Below are positions 53,851 through 62,576 of a DNA stretch of 64,000 nucleotides, in pieces. The DNA is taken from contig CBDCLS010000004.1 in NCBI GenBank assembly GCA_965218775.1, positions 372,001-436,000 on the forward strand, given 5' to 3'. Origin of the DNA: CAUZIZ01 sp965218775. Its GTDB lineage: Bacteria > Acidobacteriota > UBA6911 > RPQK01 > JAJDTT01. Numbering within the stretch: position 1 is the first letter of the stretch; every line of letters begins with the position of its first letter. The translations under genes were made by a program, and so were the position numbers. A model generated the notes under the pieces. It worked only from the letters and a program-made list of their open reading frames with translations. It had not been told where the DNA came from and ran no database searches.

Positions 53851-55125
53851 ATGACCCAGTCCGTAGTCGATGACGTCCTGATCGGTCCCGAGGTGAACCG
53901 GCGCAACGGGCTCATTTTCATCGCCTCCAGCGGACTCCTCTTCTTTGCAGCGCCCGTGATCTACGTGGGCGTGGTCCAGGCCGCCCTGGCCGACAAGCTG
54001 GGGGCCAGTGCCTTTGTAGCGAACCTGCCCATGTCGGCCTACCTTTTGGGGGCCCTCCTGCCCCCCGTGCTCTCGTGGGTGGTGCCTCACCGCTACACCC
54101 GGGCCACCGCGGTGGCCTCCAATCTGGTCACGGCCACCGTCCTGGGCGTGATCGCCGTCCTCCTCTTCTTTCCCTTCAGCGACACGATTCGCCTGGTGGC
54201 GGTCATCGGTCAGGGGCTGATCCAGGGTTTTTCGGCATACGTTTCCCAGGTCTACCGTTATCAGTGTCTGAGGAGAGGGACCACGGTGGAAGGCCGGGCC
54301 TGGGCCTTCAAGTGGACCTACACGTGGGGACCGATCCTGGCCGTGGCAGGGTCGCTCTGGGCACAATTCGTCCTGGGTGGGGGAGTTCCCTGGCTGGAGT
54401 ATCCCTATGATTTCGGGGTGCTCTACCTCATCGGGGCTCCCAGCGTGGCCGGGATTGCCTTTCTCTGCAGCCGCTATCAGCTGGTCTCGGTGCCGGAGGA
54501 GAAGCGGCCTCCGTTCGTGCAGTATTTCCGAACCGGCATCGCCGCCTTCGTCCGGGACCGGACGCTGGTGCTGCTGTGGCTGGCCTTCTTCATGTGGTTC
54601 ATGCCCATCAACGCCGTTCCCAACCTCTCGCTCTACACCCGCGAGGTCCTGGGTGGGGATCCCAAGGACTACTCGGGGTGGATCATGGCCATGCGCTTCG
54701 GGGTGAAGTCCGTGGGGGGATTCGTTCTGGGCACCATGGCCATCCGCTGGGGGATCCGGTCTCCGCTGTTCGGCAGCATGGTTCTTCTGGGAGCGGGCAT
54801 TCTCTGGGGGTGGACAGTACCCGGCTATGCGTACCTGTTCGCCTTCGGGCTCATGGGAGCAGGGGAGTTGGGCGGGTCCTATTTCCCCAACTACGCCATC
54901 AGCGTCTCCTCGGCGGCCGATTCGACCCGGAACATGTCGCTCCTTATGCTGGCCAGTCCCCTGAGCTTCTTCGGGCCCGCCCTGCACGGGATCCTGGCCG
55001 ACCACTTCGGATTCGAGGCCAGCTTTACTTTTGCCCTGGTGGCCGCCATCGTGTCCCTTTTTCTCCTCTACCCTTTGCCAGCCCTGAGATCACAGGCCTC
55101 GCCAGAAAAGGAGGGTGCTCCATGA
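53851..55125 (+). CDS. MFS transporter
   Basis: 424 aa with about 12 predicted membrane segments, beginning GLIFIASSGLLFFAAPVIYV and ending FALVAAIVSLFLLYPLPALR. The short loop between helices 2 and 3 (SWVVPHRYTRATAVAS) and the central break near residue 220 fit the two six-helix halves of the major facilitator superfamily. The substrate is unknown. The DNA is very GC-rich and codon use strong. It is alone; a hairpin at 55182-55205 lies 57 bp past the stop. Confidence 0.85.
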   Translation: MTQSVVDDVLIGPEVNRRNGLIFIASSGLLFFAAPVIYVGVVQAALADKLGASAFVANLPMSAYLLGALLPPVLSWVVPHRYTRATAVASNLVTATVLGVIAVLLFFPFSDTIRLVAVIGQGLIQGFSAYVSQVYRYQCLRRGTTVEGRAWAFKWTYTWGPILAVAGSLWAQFVLGGGVPWLEYPYDFGVLYLIGAPSVAGIAFLCSRYQLVSVPEEKRPPFVQYFRTGIAAFVRDRTLVLLWLAFFMWFMPINAVPNLSLYTREVLGGDPKDYSGWIMAMRFGVKSVGGFVLGTMAIRWGIRSPLFGSMVLLGAGILWGWTVPGYAYLFAFGLMGAGELGGSYFPNYAISVSSAADSTRNMSLLMLASPLSFFGPALHGILADHFGFEASFTFALVAAIVSLFLLYPLPALRSQASPEKEGAP

Positions 55126-55737
55126 GATGCAGGCAGAGATTGTTGCTGGCGATGCCTTCGATCTTCTGGTGGTTCTACAGACACCCCCCCTCGAAAAGGG
55201 GGGTGCTTGTGGAAAGCAGGGGACCGGGGCTGGGTGCACACACATAAGGTGTGATTAGTCGGCACCCGGCCTTACAGACGGTGTCCGATCTGATCGAAAT
55301 CGAACGGCGGCTTCCGCACCTAGAATCGGTCATTCAGGTTTCCCGCCGGAAACTTCTAATTAACGGCCCAAAGCGGCCATCGCCAGTGCCCTCGTGTCCG
55401 AATCGCGCCACATCGGAACTAGGTTTAGATTAGGGGATCGTATAGAGTGCCAAAACTCTGGAATACGTGACTGAGGAATCGCGATGGACCTTCGTCATCG
55501 CTCTTCAAATGGCCGATGATATCCTCGACCTGAAGCGGCGCATTTCGCGGCGGAAACGGTTAGGGTCAGCTGTTCAAGTCGTGTATGATATGTCCCCAAG
55601 CCCGGGGAAATGAATGGATCATCGTCAAGACCGAGAGACGTGCGGGCCTCTTCAGCGCCACGTTTTGCAGCTCACCTCCATTGTGCCAAAGAACGTCCGA
55701 TTCCGTCTGTCTCCCAGCTCCAACGCGGATGCACAGC
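55126..55737. other. Gap with hairpin and palindromic repeat
   Basis: Contains the hairpin at 55182-55205 and one reverse-oriented, diverged copy of the dispersed repeat at 55302-55345. No gene seen. Confidence 0.5.
55182..55205. terminator. GC-rich hairpin downstream of the MFS gene
   Basis: CACCCCCCC, loop TCGAAAA, GGGGGGTG: a strong 8-bp stem. It lacks a clear T-run, so termination is only suggested. A weaker relative (CCCCCTCGAAGTGAGG) is seen near 24255. Confidence 0.4.
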
Positions 55738-56790
55738 ATGACGAAACCCCTTCGAGTGAACACACGTAGCGAATGGGTAGATGTCGCAACCGATGCGATG
55801 TGGGACGCGATGCGCCGTGCGGTGATTGGCTGGCCGCTTCTTGGCGAAGACGAGAATGTCAATCGGCTTGAGGCGATGGTCGCTGATCTGACGGGAAAAG
55901 AGGCGAGCGTGTTCGTTCCCACGACTAACTGCGCCAACTTGCTGGCGATGATGGGACTTTGCAACAGTGGCGATCAGGTCATCATGGAGAGCCGGTGTCA
56001 TTTGTGGTGGGTCGAGCAGAATATCCCGCGCTTGACGGGCAGCTCGCCACGAATGTTGCCCGGGAACAAACTCGGCGAGATGGACCCTGCAGCAATCGAA
56101 GCCGCAATTCAGGAACAACGATACGGCATGAGACCCAAGACAGCCGTTGTGTGCCTAGAGAATTCGCACAACGTGTGTGGCGGCGTGGCGTTGCCTCCCA
56201 GCTACGTCTCACGGACGGCGGAGGTTGCTCACAAACATAATGCCAAGCTGTTTGTTGACGGGGCGCGTCTGTTCAATGCTGCCGCTGCGCACAACGCAGC
56301 GCTAAGCGAAATGGTAGCGGATGTCGACGTGCTGAGCCTTTCGCTGAACAAGGGGCTGGGAGCACCGTTCGGTGCGATGCTATGCGGGTCGAAGAACTTC
56401 ATTTCGGAATCGCGAGACAACCACAAGATGCTCGGTTCTCACTCGATCCACAAAGCGGGTTTTCTTGCGGCCGGTGCGATCGTGGCCCTCGAGACCATGG
56501 TGGACCGGTTGCCGGAAGATCATGCGCGCGCGAGAAAGCTCGCTGAGCTGCTTGCGCAGAGTCCAGGTCTTACCTTGGACATGGCCACCGTCCAAACGAA
56601 CATTGTCCGAGTCGAAGTCGACAACATGTCGCCACACGACTTCGCCGCTCAAGTCGAAGAAAGGGGAGTCGGCGTGATGGTCCTCGACAATCGAGCGGTC
56701 AAGTTCATCACGCACTACGGGATTAGCGACGAAGACGTCGAATTCGTCGCTAATGTGGCAAGAGAGGTTGTCGACGCAAATGCACGCTAG
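55738..56790 (+). CDS. Threonine aldolase/beta-eliminating lyase-like PLP enzyme (1)
   Basis: 350 aa from ATG 55738; an ATG three codons upstream is possible. A fold-type I PLP enzyme of the low-specificity threonine aldolase group: LTGKEASVFVPTTNCANLLA, CLENSHNVCGGVALPPSYVS, KLFVDGARLFNAAAAHNA (the D that contacts the pyridine ring) and DVLSLSLNKGLGAPFGAMLC, whose K forms the Schiff base. Full length. Either L-threonine to glycine plus acetaldehyde, or a related beta-elimination. A second, dissimilar aldolase-like gene lies 1.3 kb downstream. Confidence 0.88.
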   Translation: MTKPLRVNTRSEWVDVATDAMWDAMRRAVIGWPLLGEDENVNRLEAMVADLTGKEASVFVPTTNCANLLAMMGLCNSGDQVIMESRCHLWWVEQNIPRLTGSSPRMLPGNKLGEMDPAAIEAAIQEQRYGMRPKTAVVCLENSHNVCGGVALPPSYVSRTAEVAHKHNAKLFVDGARLFNAAAAHNAALSEMVADVDVLSLSLNKGLGAPFGAMLCGSKNFISESRDNHKMLGSHSIHKAGFLAAGAIVALETMVDRLPEDHARARKLAELLAQSPGLTLDMATVQTNIVRVEVDNMSPHDFAAQVEERGVGVMVLDNRAVKFITHYGISDEDVEFVANVAREVVDANAR

Positions 56791-56982
56791 GAGGACGGGA
56801 TCGAGGCTGCCGTCCCGCCGCTTGGCGCACGACTTGCGCAGCAGCGCCTTACACGACTGCCGACATTCGACCGTCGATGGATCTGGATAAATCAAAGAGT
56901 TGCCTGGATCACTTTTCTGGTTCCGGCTTGATGAAGAACACGTATTCGTTTGTGTCCATCTGGTGCCCAGGAGTCCCTCGGG

Positions 56983-57549
56983 CGCACGAATTCCGCCGGA
57001 GTAGCAATAAACAACGACAATGGCTGCACCAATGATGGCACCCCAACTTCCCGGGATACCAAAGGTGGACTGTAAGGCGGTGCTACCGGCCTTAAGCTGG
57101 GCAGCTGCGTACATCGCCAAGTAGAAAACCGTTAGCAGGCCGGCAACCGGAACCAAAACGTTCCTGCCCAAACTGTGACGCGGGCGTAGCAACGCGAGGA
57201 CTGACACCTCTCCTTGAGCTTGAGACCTTTCCCGCAGACGCTGGTAGAGAAATTTCCAAGCCAAATAGTCGCCGGCAGCCCAGCCAATCAGCATCCAGCT
57301 GGACGAAAGGCCGCTACGGTACGTAAAGCCGATCATGCCCACAAACATGAAACCACTGCAATTGGTGGAAAAAGCTGAGAGCGCCACCAACCACGGACTC
57401 ACACCCCGCCCCGCCAAGAGGTAGTCTGACGTGGTCTTCTTCTTGCGGGTACTCGACAGAATGCCAATCCCGATGAAGACCAGCAGGGATAGGCAGAAAA
57501 CAGTCCCAATGGTCCATTGGCCTTCGGCAACTAGAGGTCCTTCGCTCAA
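56983..57549 (-). pseudogene. PutP-like sodium:solute symporter, 5' fragment
   Basis: A TTG at 57549, preceded by GGGGGAGATGGAACG, is a plausible start. The residues GQWTIGTVFCLSLLVFIGIG, TTSDYLLAGRGVSPWLVALS, AFSTNCSGFMFVGMIGFTYR and GAIIGAAIVVVYCYSGGIRA match the first four to five helices of PutP-type symporters. The family normally continues with a WTD motif after GGIRA; here it breaks off and antisense sequence of the aldolase gene follows. About 190 of about 500 residues remain. Confidence 0.75.
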
Positions 57550-57689
57550 CGTTCCATCTCCCCCGGTGAGAGATTCCTCAGTAGATCGTAGTGCAACGTC
57601 ATCGCCTCGCCCGATATGCATTCGTTCGCTTGATGTGCTTGCGTGATACTTCCCAACTCGCGGCCTGGACCTGACTGAGGTTCACAGTT

Positions 57690-58045
57690 CTTCCTCCTTG
57701 CGGGAGCTCCGGGATATCGCGCTGGAAATGGCAAAGCCCGGTGTGACCTGTGAGGAGGTTGAGGCGGCTGCGGCGTGGCAGCGCACATTAAGAAAATACG
57801 GCTACAGCCAACAAAGTCGCGTCGGGTATTCCATCGGGCTGAATTATCCTCCCGACTGGGGCGAACGAACCGCCAGCTTGCGCCCAGGTGACAAAACGGT
57901 ATTACAAGCGGGCATGTGTTTTCACTTCCAGTCAGGAATGTGGTTGGATGATTTTGGCGCCGCCGTGTCCGAACCGTTTGTCGTCACAGAAAACGGCGGC
58001 GAGCGACTGAGTAATGTTAGTCGCGAATTGATTGTAATCGATTGA
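57690..58045 (+). pseudogene. M24 peptidase-like (ectoine hydrolase/creatinase type) 3' fragment
   Basis: The reading frame covers about 115 C-terminal residues only: EVEAAAAWQRTLRKYGYSQQ, SRVGYSIGLNYPPDWGERTA, SLRPGDKTVLQAGMCFHFQS and MWLDDFGAAVSEPFVVTENG. The PDWGERT segment is characteristic of ectoine hydrolase-type M24 enzymes. The N-terminal two thirds, including most metal ligands, is absent. The 5' end abuts unrelated DNA from the PutP fragment. AT content is higher than in neighbours. Confidence 0.7.
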
Positions 58046-58074
58046 CGCCTGCCTCGATAAGAGAGTACTGAAGA

Positions 58075-59121
58075 ATGTCGAAACCTACCTATAACAGCTT
58101 TGCATCAGACAATGTCTCGAGCGCTTGCCCTGAAGTAATGGATGCCGTTGTTGCTGCCAATGCGGGTATCGCCACTTCGTACGCGGAAGACAGTTACTCG
58201 ATCAATCTGGAAACGAAATTTTCCGAGTTGTTTGAAACCGATGTCAAAGTGTTTCCTGTCGTCAGCGGCACCGCATCGAACGCGCTGGCGCTGTCCGCAT
58301 TGACACCCTGTTACGGAAAAGTTTTCTGCCACGAAATGTCGCATATCAATACAGACGAGTGTGCTGCTCCAGAGTTTTTTACCGGCGGCGCAAAGCTCAT
58401 CCCCATATCCACCGACGACGGCAAAATTACTCCGGATGATTTATCCACTGTGATCCGTGGTGCTGGCAACGTGCACTCGGCGCAGCCGGCTACCGTTAGT
58501 TTGGCGCAATCCTGTGAGACAGGAACGGTATACCAACTCGACGAAATTGTGGCGCTCACTGATGCCGCACGTGCTCATGGATTGAACGTTCACATGGATG
58601 GTGCGCGTTTTGCGAATGCGCTGGTGTCGTTGAAGACCAGCCCCGCTGAAATGACGTGGAAATCCGGTGTCGATGTGCTGTCGTTCGGTGGAACAAAAAA
58701 CGGCTGTTTGGCTGCAGAGGCGGTGATTTTTTTTAAACCAGAGCTGGTGCAGTCATTTCCATTTTTGCACAAAAGATCGGGACACTTGTTGTCAAAAATG
58801 CGCTTTGTCTCCGCACAACTCGAAGCCTACATTTCAAATGATGTTTGGCTACGCAATGCGCAACATGCTAATACCATGGCCAAGCGCTTGAGCGAAGGGC
58901 TGTCAGCCATTGAGGGTATTGAGCTGGCCTATCCTACACAGTCGAACGAAGTCTTTGCCGACCTTTCAGAACAAGCAATCGACAATCTGAATAATGCCGG
59001 CTTCAAAGTGACCGAAGGCGAACTCGATGAAACGGCGCCCCCGCGTTTTGTTACGTCCTGGAACACAGACGTTAGTGAGGTTGAGCAATTACTGGATGCA
59101 GCGGCCAAAGCTGTATTGTGA
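58075..59121 (+). CDS. L-threonine aldolase-like PLP enzyme (2)
   Basis: 348 aa, 29 bp after the M24 fragment. YNSFASDNVSSACPEVMDAV is a classical threonine aldolase start; VKVFPVVSGTASNALALSAL, HINTDECAAPEFFTGGAKLI, LNVHMDGARFANALVS and VDVLSFGGTKNGCLAAEAVI (Schiff-base K) give the full set of motifs. Full length and intact. It is not close to the upstream aldolase-like protein: different motifs, richer in AT, and of a style closer to proteobacterial sequences. This fits acquisition by transfer together with the M24 gene fragment. Confidence 0.92.
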   Translation: MSKPTYNSFASDNVSSACPEVMDAVVAANAGIATSYAEDSYSINLETKFSELFETDVKVFPVVSGTASNALALSALTPCYGKVFCHEMSHINTDECAAPEFFTGGAKLIPISTDDGKITPDDLSTVIRGAGNVHSAQPATVSLAQSCETGTVYQLDEIVALTDAARAHGLNVHMDGARFANALVSLKTSPAEMTWKSGVDVLSFGGTKNGCLAAEAVIFFKPELVQSFPFLHKRSGHLLSKMRFVSAQLEAYISNDVWLRNAQHANTMAKRLSEGLSAIEGIELAYPTQSNEVFADLSEQAIDNLNNAGFKVTEGELDETAPPRFVTSWNTDVSEVEQLLDAAAKAVL

Positions 59122-59648
59122 GGTCACACAATCGTATTGAAAACTGCATAACTCCGCGAGAAAAACCGACCGAATTGAAAAAGATGCTCCCGCATCTCGG
59201 CCCTGGCCCAGAGTGGCAGTCGTGATGAAATCCTCGTCCCTACGCCTCCGGGCGTAGAGTGTCCCAGAGGGGTCGAATGCCTTGCCACGCCAGCGCTTGC
59301 GACGCTTCGCTACGATCCGGCATGAGAAATCCAGGAGCCTGTCCGAGTAATGCTCCGGTTTGCGTTACAGGCGCCGTTAGTCCAGCTGCAAGGCAGGGCG
59401 ATGCAGTCGATGTTCGGCCATCTTCGAGGAGCCCGAACACCGCAGATGGGCTGACGCCGCCTGTAACCCGTAGGGAGAATGGGGGTTGCGGACGATCTCC
59501 GCGTTGGTCGTCGTCGTAGATGGCAAAACATCAACTTCCTCCTCCCGCCTTGATCTCGCCTCGCAAGCCCCATTCTCGCAAGCCGGATCATTACTCGGAC
59601 AGGCTCCTAGGCCACCTTCAGGGGCGTCTGGTGAGGTTGAGATTCAAG
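59122..59648. other. Gap with a MITE
   Basis: Contains the 276-bp inverted-repeat element at 59333-59608. The sequence before it (59160-59332) is rich in short inverted repeats such as CGCCTCCGGGCG. No gene is seen. Confidence 0.5.
59333..59608. mobile_element. MITE family 3
   Basis: 276 bp. The left end AGGAGCCTGTCCGAGTAATG (then CTCCGGTTTGCG) matches the reverse complement of the right end AGGAGCCTGTCCGAGTAATG (then ATCCGGCTTGCG), about 32 bp with two mismatches. The interior has no transposase and carries its own shorter inverted repeats. No clear target duplication. It lies 40 bp upstream of the toxin gene. Confidence 0.72.
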
Positions 59649-59936
59649 ATGAAGGAAACAGATCCTCCCTCCTCGGGAAGGACCTCGAATCCTCCAACTT
59701 CCAATGGTTCACTCCGCCAACCAGAACGCATAGAGACTGGCTTCACGGAAAACGAAGCGAAGCCGCAGGGCCTTCGGCGGATTCGGGGGTTCAACGACGA
59801 ATCGCTCAAAGGCCAATGGCGGGGGCATCGTTCTTCTCGATTGAACCGGCAGTACCGGGTCATCTATCGACTAGAGAGAGACCGTGTTCGGGTGGAAGTC
59901 GTGGGTGTGACCGCTCATGATTACCGAAGGAGTTAA
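59649..59936 (+). CDS. RelE/HigB-like toxin of a type II toxin-antitoxin pair
   Basis: 95 aa from ATG 59649, the size usual for such toxins; the frame is open further upstream, into the MITE. The C-terminal half carries the family pattern LRRIRGFNDESLKGQWRGHR, SSRLNRQYRVIYRLERDRVR and VEVVGVTAHDYRR, which includes the catalytic-type basic residues and the final HDY. These toxins cut mRNA at the ribosome or bind free mRNA. The N-terminal half is Ser/Pro-rich and fits the family poorly, so it could be altered by the upstream insertion. The antitoxin gene starts one base past its stop. Confidence 0.7.
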   Translation: MKETDPPSSGRTSNPPTSNGSLRQPERIETGFTENEAKPQGLRRIRGFNDESLKGQWRGHRSSRLNRQYRVIYRLERDRVRVEVVGVTAHDYRRS

Positions 59937-59937
59937 G

Positions 59938-60198
59938 ATGGCTGAGTATCTGAAAGCAAAGAAAAGAGTCAACGTTTCGGTTGGAAAGTCTGTTCGTATA
60001 GTTCGTGAACTTCAGGGGTTGAGTCAGAATCAGCTCGCTGAGGCTACCGGAATATCACAGTCGACAATCTCCGCGATTGAGAACAACCGGGTCAAGCTTG
60101 GGGTCGAGAGGGCGAAGGTATTGGCCAGGGCGCTGCAGATACATCCATCGGTTCTTGTCTTCCCAGGTTGGGACGTCGACCACGAGTCGGCCGCATAA
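59938..60198 (+). CDS. Xre-family HTH antitoxin
   Basis: 86 aa from ATG 59938; GAAGGAG lies inside the 3' end of the toxin gene, giving translational coupling. A single helix-turn-helix of Xre/HTH_3 type: SVRIVRELQGLSQNQLAEAT, GISQSTISAIENNRVKLGVE and RAKVLARALQIHPSVLVFPG. It should neutralise the toxin and repress the pair. Toxin-first gene order, as in higBA-type modules. Confidence 0.88.
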   Translation: MAEYLKAKKRVNVSVGKSVRIVRELQGLSQNQLAEATGISQSTISAIENNRVKLGVERAKVLARALQIHPSVLVFPGWDVDHESAA

Positions 60199-60219
60199 CC
60201 CAGCGCAACTTCAAACGTA

Positions 60220-60540
60220 TATCGTCTCTGAAGAAGCTGCTCAGTTAAGTGTCAACTCCCTCTGCCTCGAAAGACTGGGTTCGATTAGATGAACGGCGGG
60301 CCTACAACCCTGCGGGAAAGGACGCTGAAGCGTCCTCAACACCGGCGTCCGCCCGGAGTGCGCCGGTTTGCAGCGTCTCGCGGGCGCCGTTTTCCTGCCG
60401 CCGGTGAAGCACGAGGTCTCGAACGAACCGAGCGCGCCGTTTCGGAACGACGCGATCGGGAACGCCGCATCGTCCACGTGACCTCCTTGGTCCTGATATC
60501 GAGACAAGTTGTTGGAATTCAAGAAAGAAAGCGTGGTCCG
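60220..60540 (-). pseudogene. Gfo/Idh/MocA-like oxidoreductase fragment
   Basis: On the minus strand YQDQGGHVDDAAFPIASFRN and GALGSFETSCFTGGRKTAP resemble the C-terminal domain segment V-DDA-A-L-FENGALGTFEASR-A-GRKN of oxidoreductases in this family. The frame then drifts between two registers, so it is decayed. It is one of two such pieces flanking the isomerase gene. Confidence 0.4.
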
Positions 60541-60563
60541 ACCCCAAGCGAAAGCCAGGCAAT

Positions 60564-61424
60564 CTATTGCTTTGGGAGGCCGGGATCCATCCCGTCCAGG
60601 ACACCCCGCATGTATGCGAAGGACCGCTGCATACCGGCCAGAGGGTCTTTCGGCTCAATTTCGTATTCCAGATTGACGTAGCCTGAGTAGCCGATATTCA
60701 GAAGGGTCCGGAACAGAACCGGAACAGGGATGACCCCTTCACCAATCGCACACTGGCTCTCGCTGTCTGTGAGGTCCCTCAGGTCTTTCATATGCATGTC
60801 CAGGAGCCTCGAGCCAGCGGCCGAGACCGCCTGTACCACGTCCGTACCTGTTCGCGCCGTGTGCCCCACATCGACGCAGATGCCCACCCTGGGATCCATT
60901 CCCTGAATCACCTTGAGACCATCGGCGGGCGCCGGGAAGTGTTCGTCTTCCGGACCATGGTTGTGGATGGCCACCTTGATGTCGTACTGCTTGACGAACT
61001 TCTCCACTCGGGGCATGACCTGGGCGGTGGGCGCAATCACCATCAGAGGCATGCCGCAATCCCTGGCATAGTCGAAATACCTCTGGACGGCGGCGTCGCT
61101 GTCCTCGCGCAGGGGAATAACCCCGCCACCCACGATCTTCAGACCACCATCTTCGAACTCCTTGCGGGCAGCGCGCCGCCCCTCCCGGGAGGTCTTATAG
61201 GGAATATGGAAGGACTTGATGCAGATGAAGGGAGTCCGGAGGGCTTTTACCACAGCGATGGCCTGGCCCCGGGACAGCTTGCGAAGGGAATAGCTGGCCA
61301 CACCCAGATTGAAGGAGCGGGGTTTCCGAGAACCCAGGGAGAAACCGGGAGCCAGGAGGCTACACGCTGCCCCCAGCAGCGCGGACTGCATCCAGTAGCG
61401 CCGGTTCCTGGCCACCCTCTCCAT
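60564..61424 (-). CDS. Exported sugar phosphate isomerase/epimerase-like TIM barrel
   Basis: 286 aa from ATG 61424, where the native protein seems to begin (the open frame runs on upstream into an unrelated fragment). Tat-like start ERVARNRRYWMQSALLGAAC. The xylose-isomerase-like/AP endonuclease 2 barrel: NLGVASYSLRKLS, FICIKSFHIPYKTSREGRRA, KVAIHNHGPEDEHFPAPADG, VGICVDVGHTARTGTDVV and LLDMHMKDLRDL. The His, Glu and Asp ligands of the metal site are present. Such exported proteins accompany Gfo/Idh/MocA oxidoreductases in sugar catabolism, and fragments of such oxidoreductases lie on both sides. Confidence 0.85.
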   Translation of the reverse strand: MERVARNRRYWMQSALLGAACSLLAPGFSLGSRKPRSFNLGVASYSLRKLSRGQAIAVVKALRTPFICIKSFHIPYKTSREGRRAARKEFEDGGLKIVGGGVIPLREDSDAAVQRYFDYARDCGMPLMVIAPTAQVMPRVEKFVKQYDIKVAIHNHGPEDEHFPAPADGLKVIQGMDPRVGICVDVGHTARTGTDVVQAVSAAGSRLLDMHMKDLRDLTDSESQCAIGEGVIPVPVLFRTLLNIGYSGYVNLEYEIEPKDPLAGMQRSFAYMRGVLDGMDPGLPKQ

Positions 61425-61446
61425 AGGCGCGCCAGTATAACAACTG

Positions 61447-61722
61447 AGGGGTTGGGATCCTAGGGCAGAAAAGGATACACGGATCTTGAATCCGCTCGGG
61501 GCCACCGAGCGGCTCTCCTTGTTGGCCTTCCACAGCTCCAGCACGTTGTTGCCGATGCGGATGCGGCCTTCAGTGCCCATGATGTCCCACTCGACAAAGG
61601 GCTTGCCGTCGCGGCCGCTGAAGAGGGCAACGAAATAAACGTCGTTGAAAAGGAAGTTCACTTTGTCCTGGGATCTGGCAACCACGGAAGGACGTACCTG
61701 ACTAAAACGGAATCGGGAGCAT
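61447..61722 (-). pseudogene. Gfo/Idh/MocA-like oxidoreductase fragment
   Basis: On the minus strand, QDKVNFLFNDVYFVALFSGR and FVEWDIMGTEGRIRIGNNVL, then ELWKANKESRS. This is the central C-terminal-domain piece of such oxidoreductases (typically WDI-GTEGRIRIGN-VLELW). It runs in frame into the isomerase gene, but no start or Rossmann domain is present. Upstream it abuts the cytochrome fragment. Confidence 0.5.
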
Positions 61723-61769
61723 TGTTCCAGCTCCCGGTAGGCTGGTACGCGGAGGGCGGAGGCCGTTCG

Positions 61770-62190
61770 CGAATGAGCCCCGGGTACGATCGTCGGGACC
61801 ATTTTGGTTTCCGGCGTAGGGTGACCTACAGCTGCATGTTTTGCCACAATGCCAACCCTGAGATCGCAGCTGATTCAGATGCCAGCGGAAAAGAGCCGCT
61901 CTTCCCCGGAAAGATTCCTCTGGGAATCGATTGCCAGCGTTGCCACGGTCCCGGACGAGACCACGTTGGTGCGTTCAAGAACAAACGGCCGATCGAAGAG
62001 GCCCGGGCAGCCATCCTTAATCCAGCAAAGCTGAATCCCCAAAGACAACTGGACGTCTGTCTGCAGTGCCACCTGGAATCGAGCACCCAACCCCTCCCCG
62101 CGACGATCCGACGCTACGATCGAAATGCCTTCTCGTATCGTCCCGGAGAACCGCTGGAATCCTATGCCCTGCATTTCGATCGGGCCAGCG
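61770..62190 (+). pseudogene. Multihaem cytochrome c fragment
   Basis: Three CxxCH motifs occur in one frame: VTYSCMFCHNANPEI, LGIDCQRCHGPGRDH and LDVCLQCHLESS, with AILNPAKLNPQRQ between the last two and FSYRPGEPLESYALHF after. This is the pattern of exported multihaem cytochromes that often carry TPR repeats in Acidobacteriota. There is no signal peptide or start, and after about residue 140 the frame turns into unrelated sequence. It is an internal piece. Confidence 0.65.
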
Positions 62191-62360
62191 GTCCTTTTCT
62201 GCGACGTCGACGGAAACGAGTACCTCGATTACATCCTCGAGGGGTCCATGATCCTTACGCCCATTCCGCCGAATATTTTGAAAGTCGTTCAGGACGCTAT
62301 GTCAAGAGGACAGCTCTCCGCAGGCCAGCATGAATTCGAGATTCAGGTCGCCGAACCGGC
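62185..62360 (+). pseudogene. Class III aminotransferase (GSA-aminomutase-like) N-terminal fragment
   Basis: AVLFCDVDGNEYLDYILEGS and TPIPPNILKVVQDAMSRGQL then SAGQHEFEIQVAE match the start of class III aminotransferases, where DVDGNEYIDY is a hallmark. About 58 residues remain. It begins where the cytochrome fragment ends and stops where the antisense CpaF fragment begins. Confidence 0.6.
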
Positions 62361-62572
62361 CGAAACATCTCTCCCATTTTGCGCCCGAGCGATATTGCGG
62401 ACCGCAATCTGAAGGAGCTCTCGGAGATCTCCACTCCCGGGGCTTCCTTGACCTCGCCGTGTCGTTCCACAAACACGCGCCTTGATCCATTGACCATGAC
62501 TTCAATGACTTCGGGGTCCTGGATCAGATGCTCAATGGGACGCAGGAACGGCAAAATCACGTCAAAGCTCAT
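62360..62572 (-). pseudogene. CpaF/TadA-type ATPase 5' fragment
   Basis: ATG 62572, overlapping the stop of the upstream gene. FDVILPFLRPIEHLIQDPEV and IEVMVNGSRRVFVERHGEV match the N-terminal domain of CpaF (D-x-x-E-I-M-V-N-G, VERxG). After VEISES the frame slips near 62414, and another frame continues LQIAVRNIARAQNGRDVS, then the protein stops. The Walker motifs and all the rest are missing. CpaF proteins power Tad pili or conjugation-like secretion. Confidence 0.65.
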
Positions 62573-62576
62573 CGTT

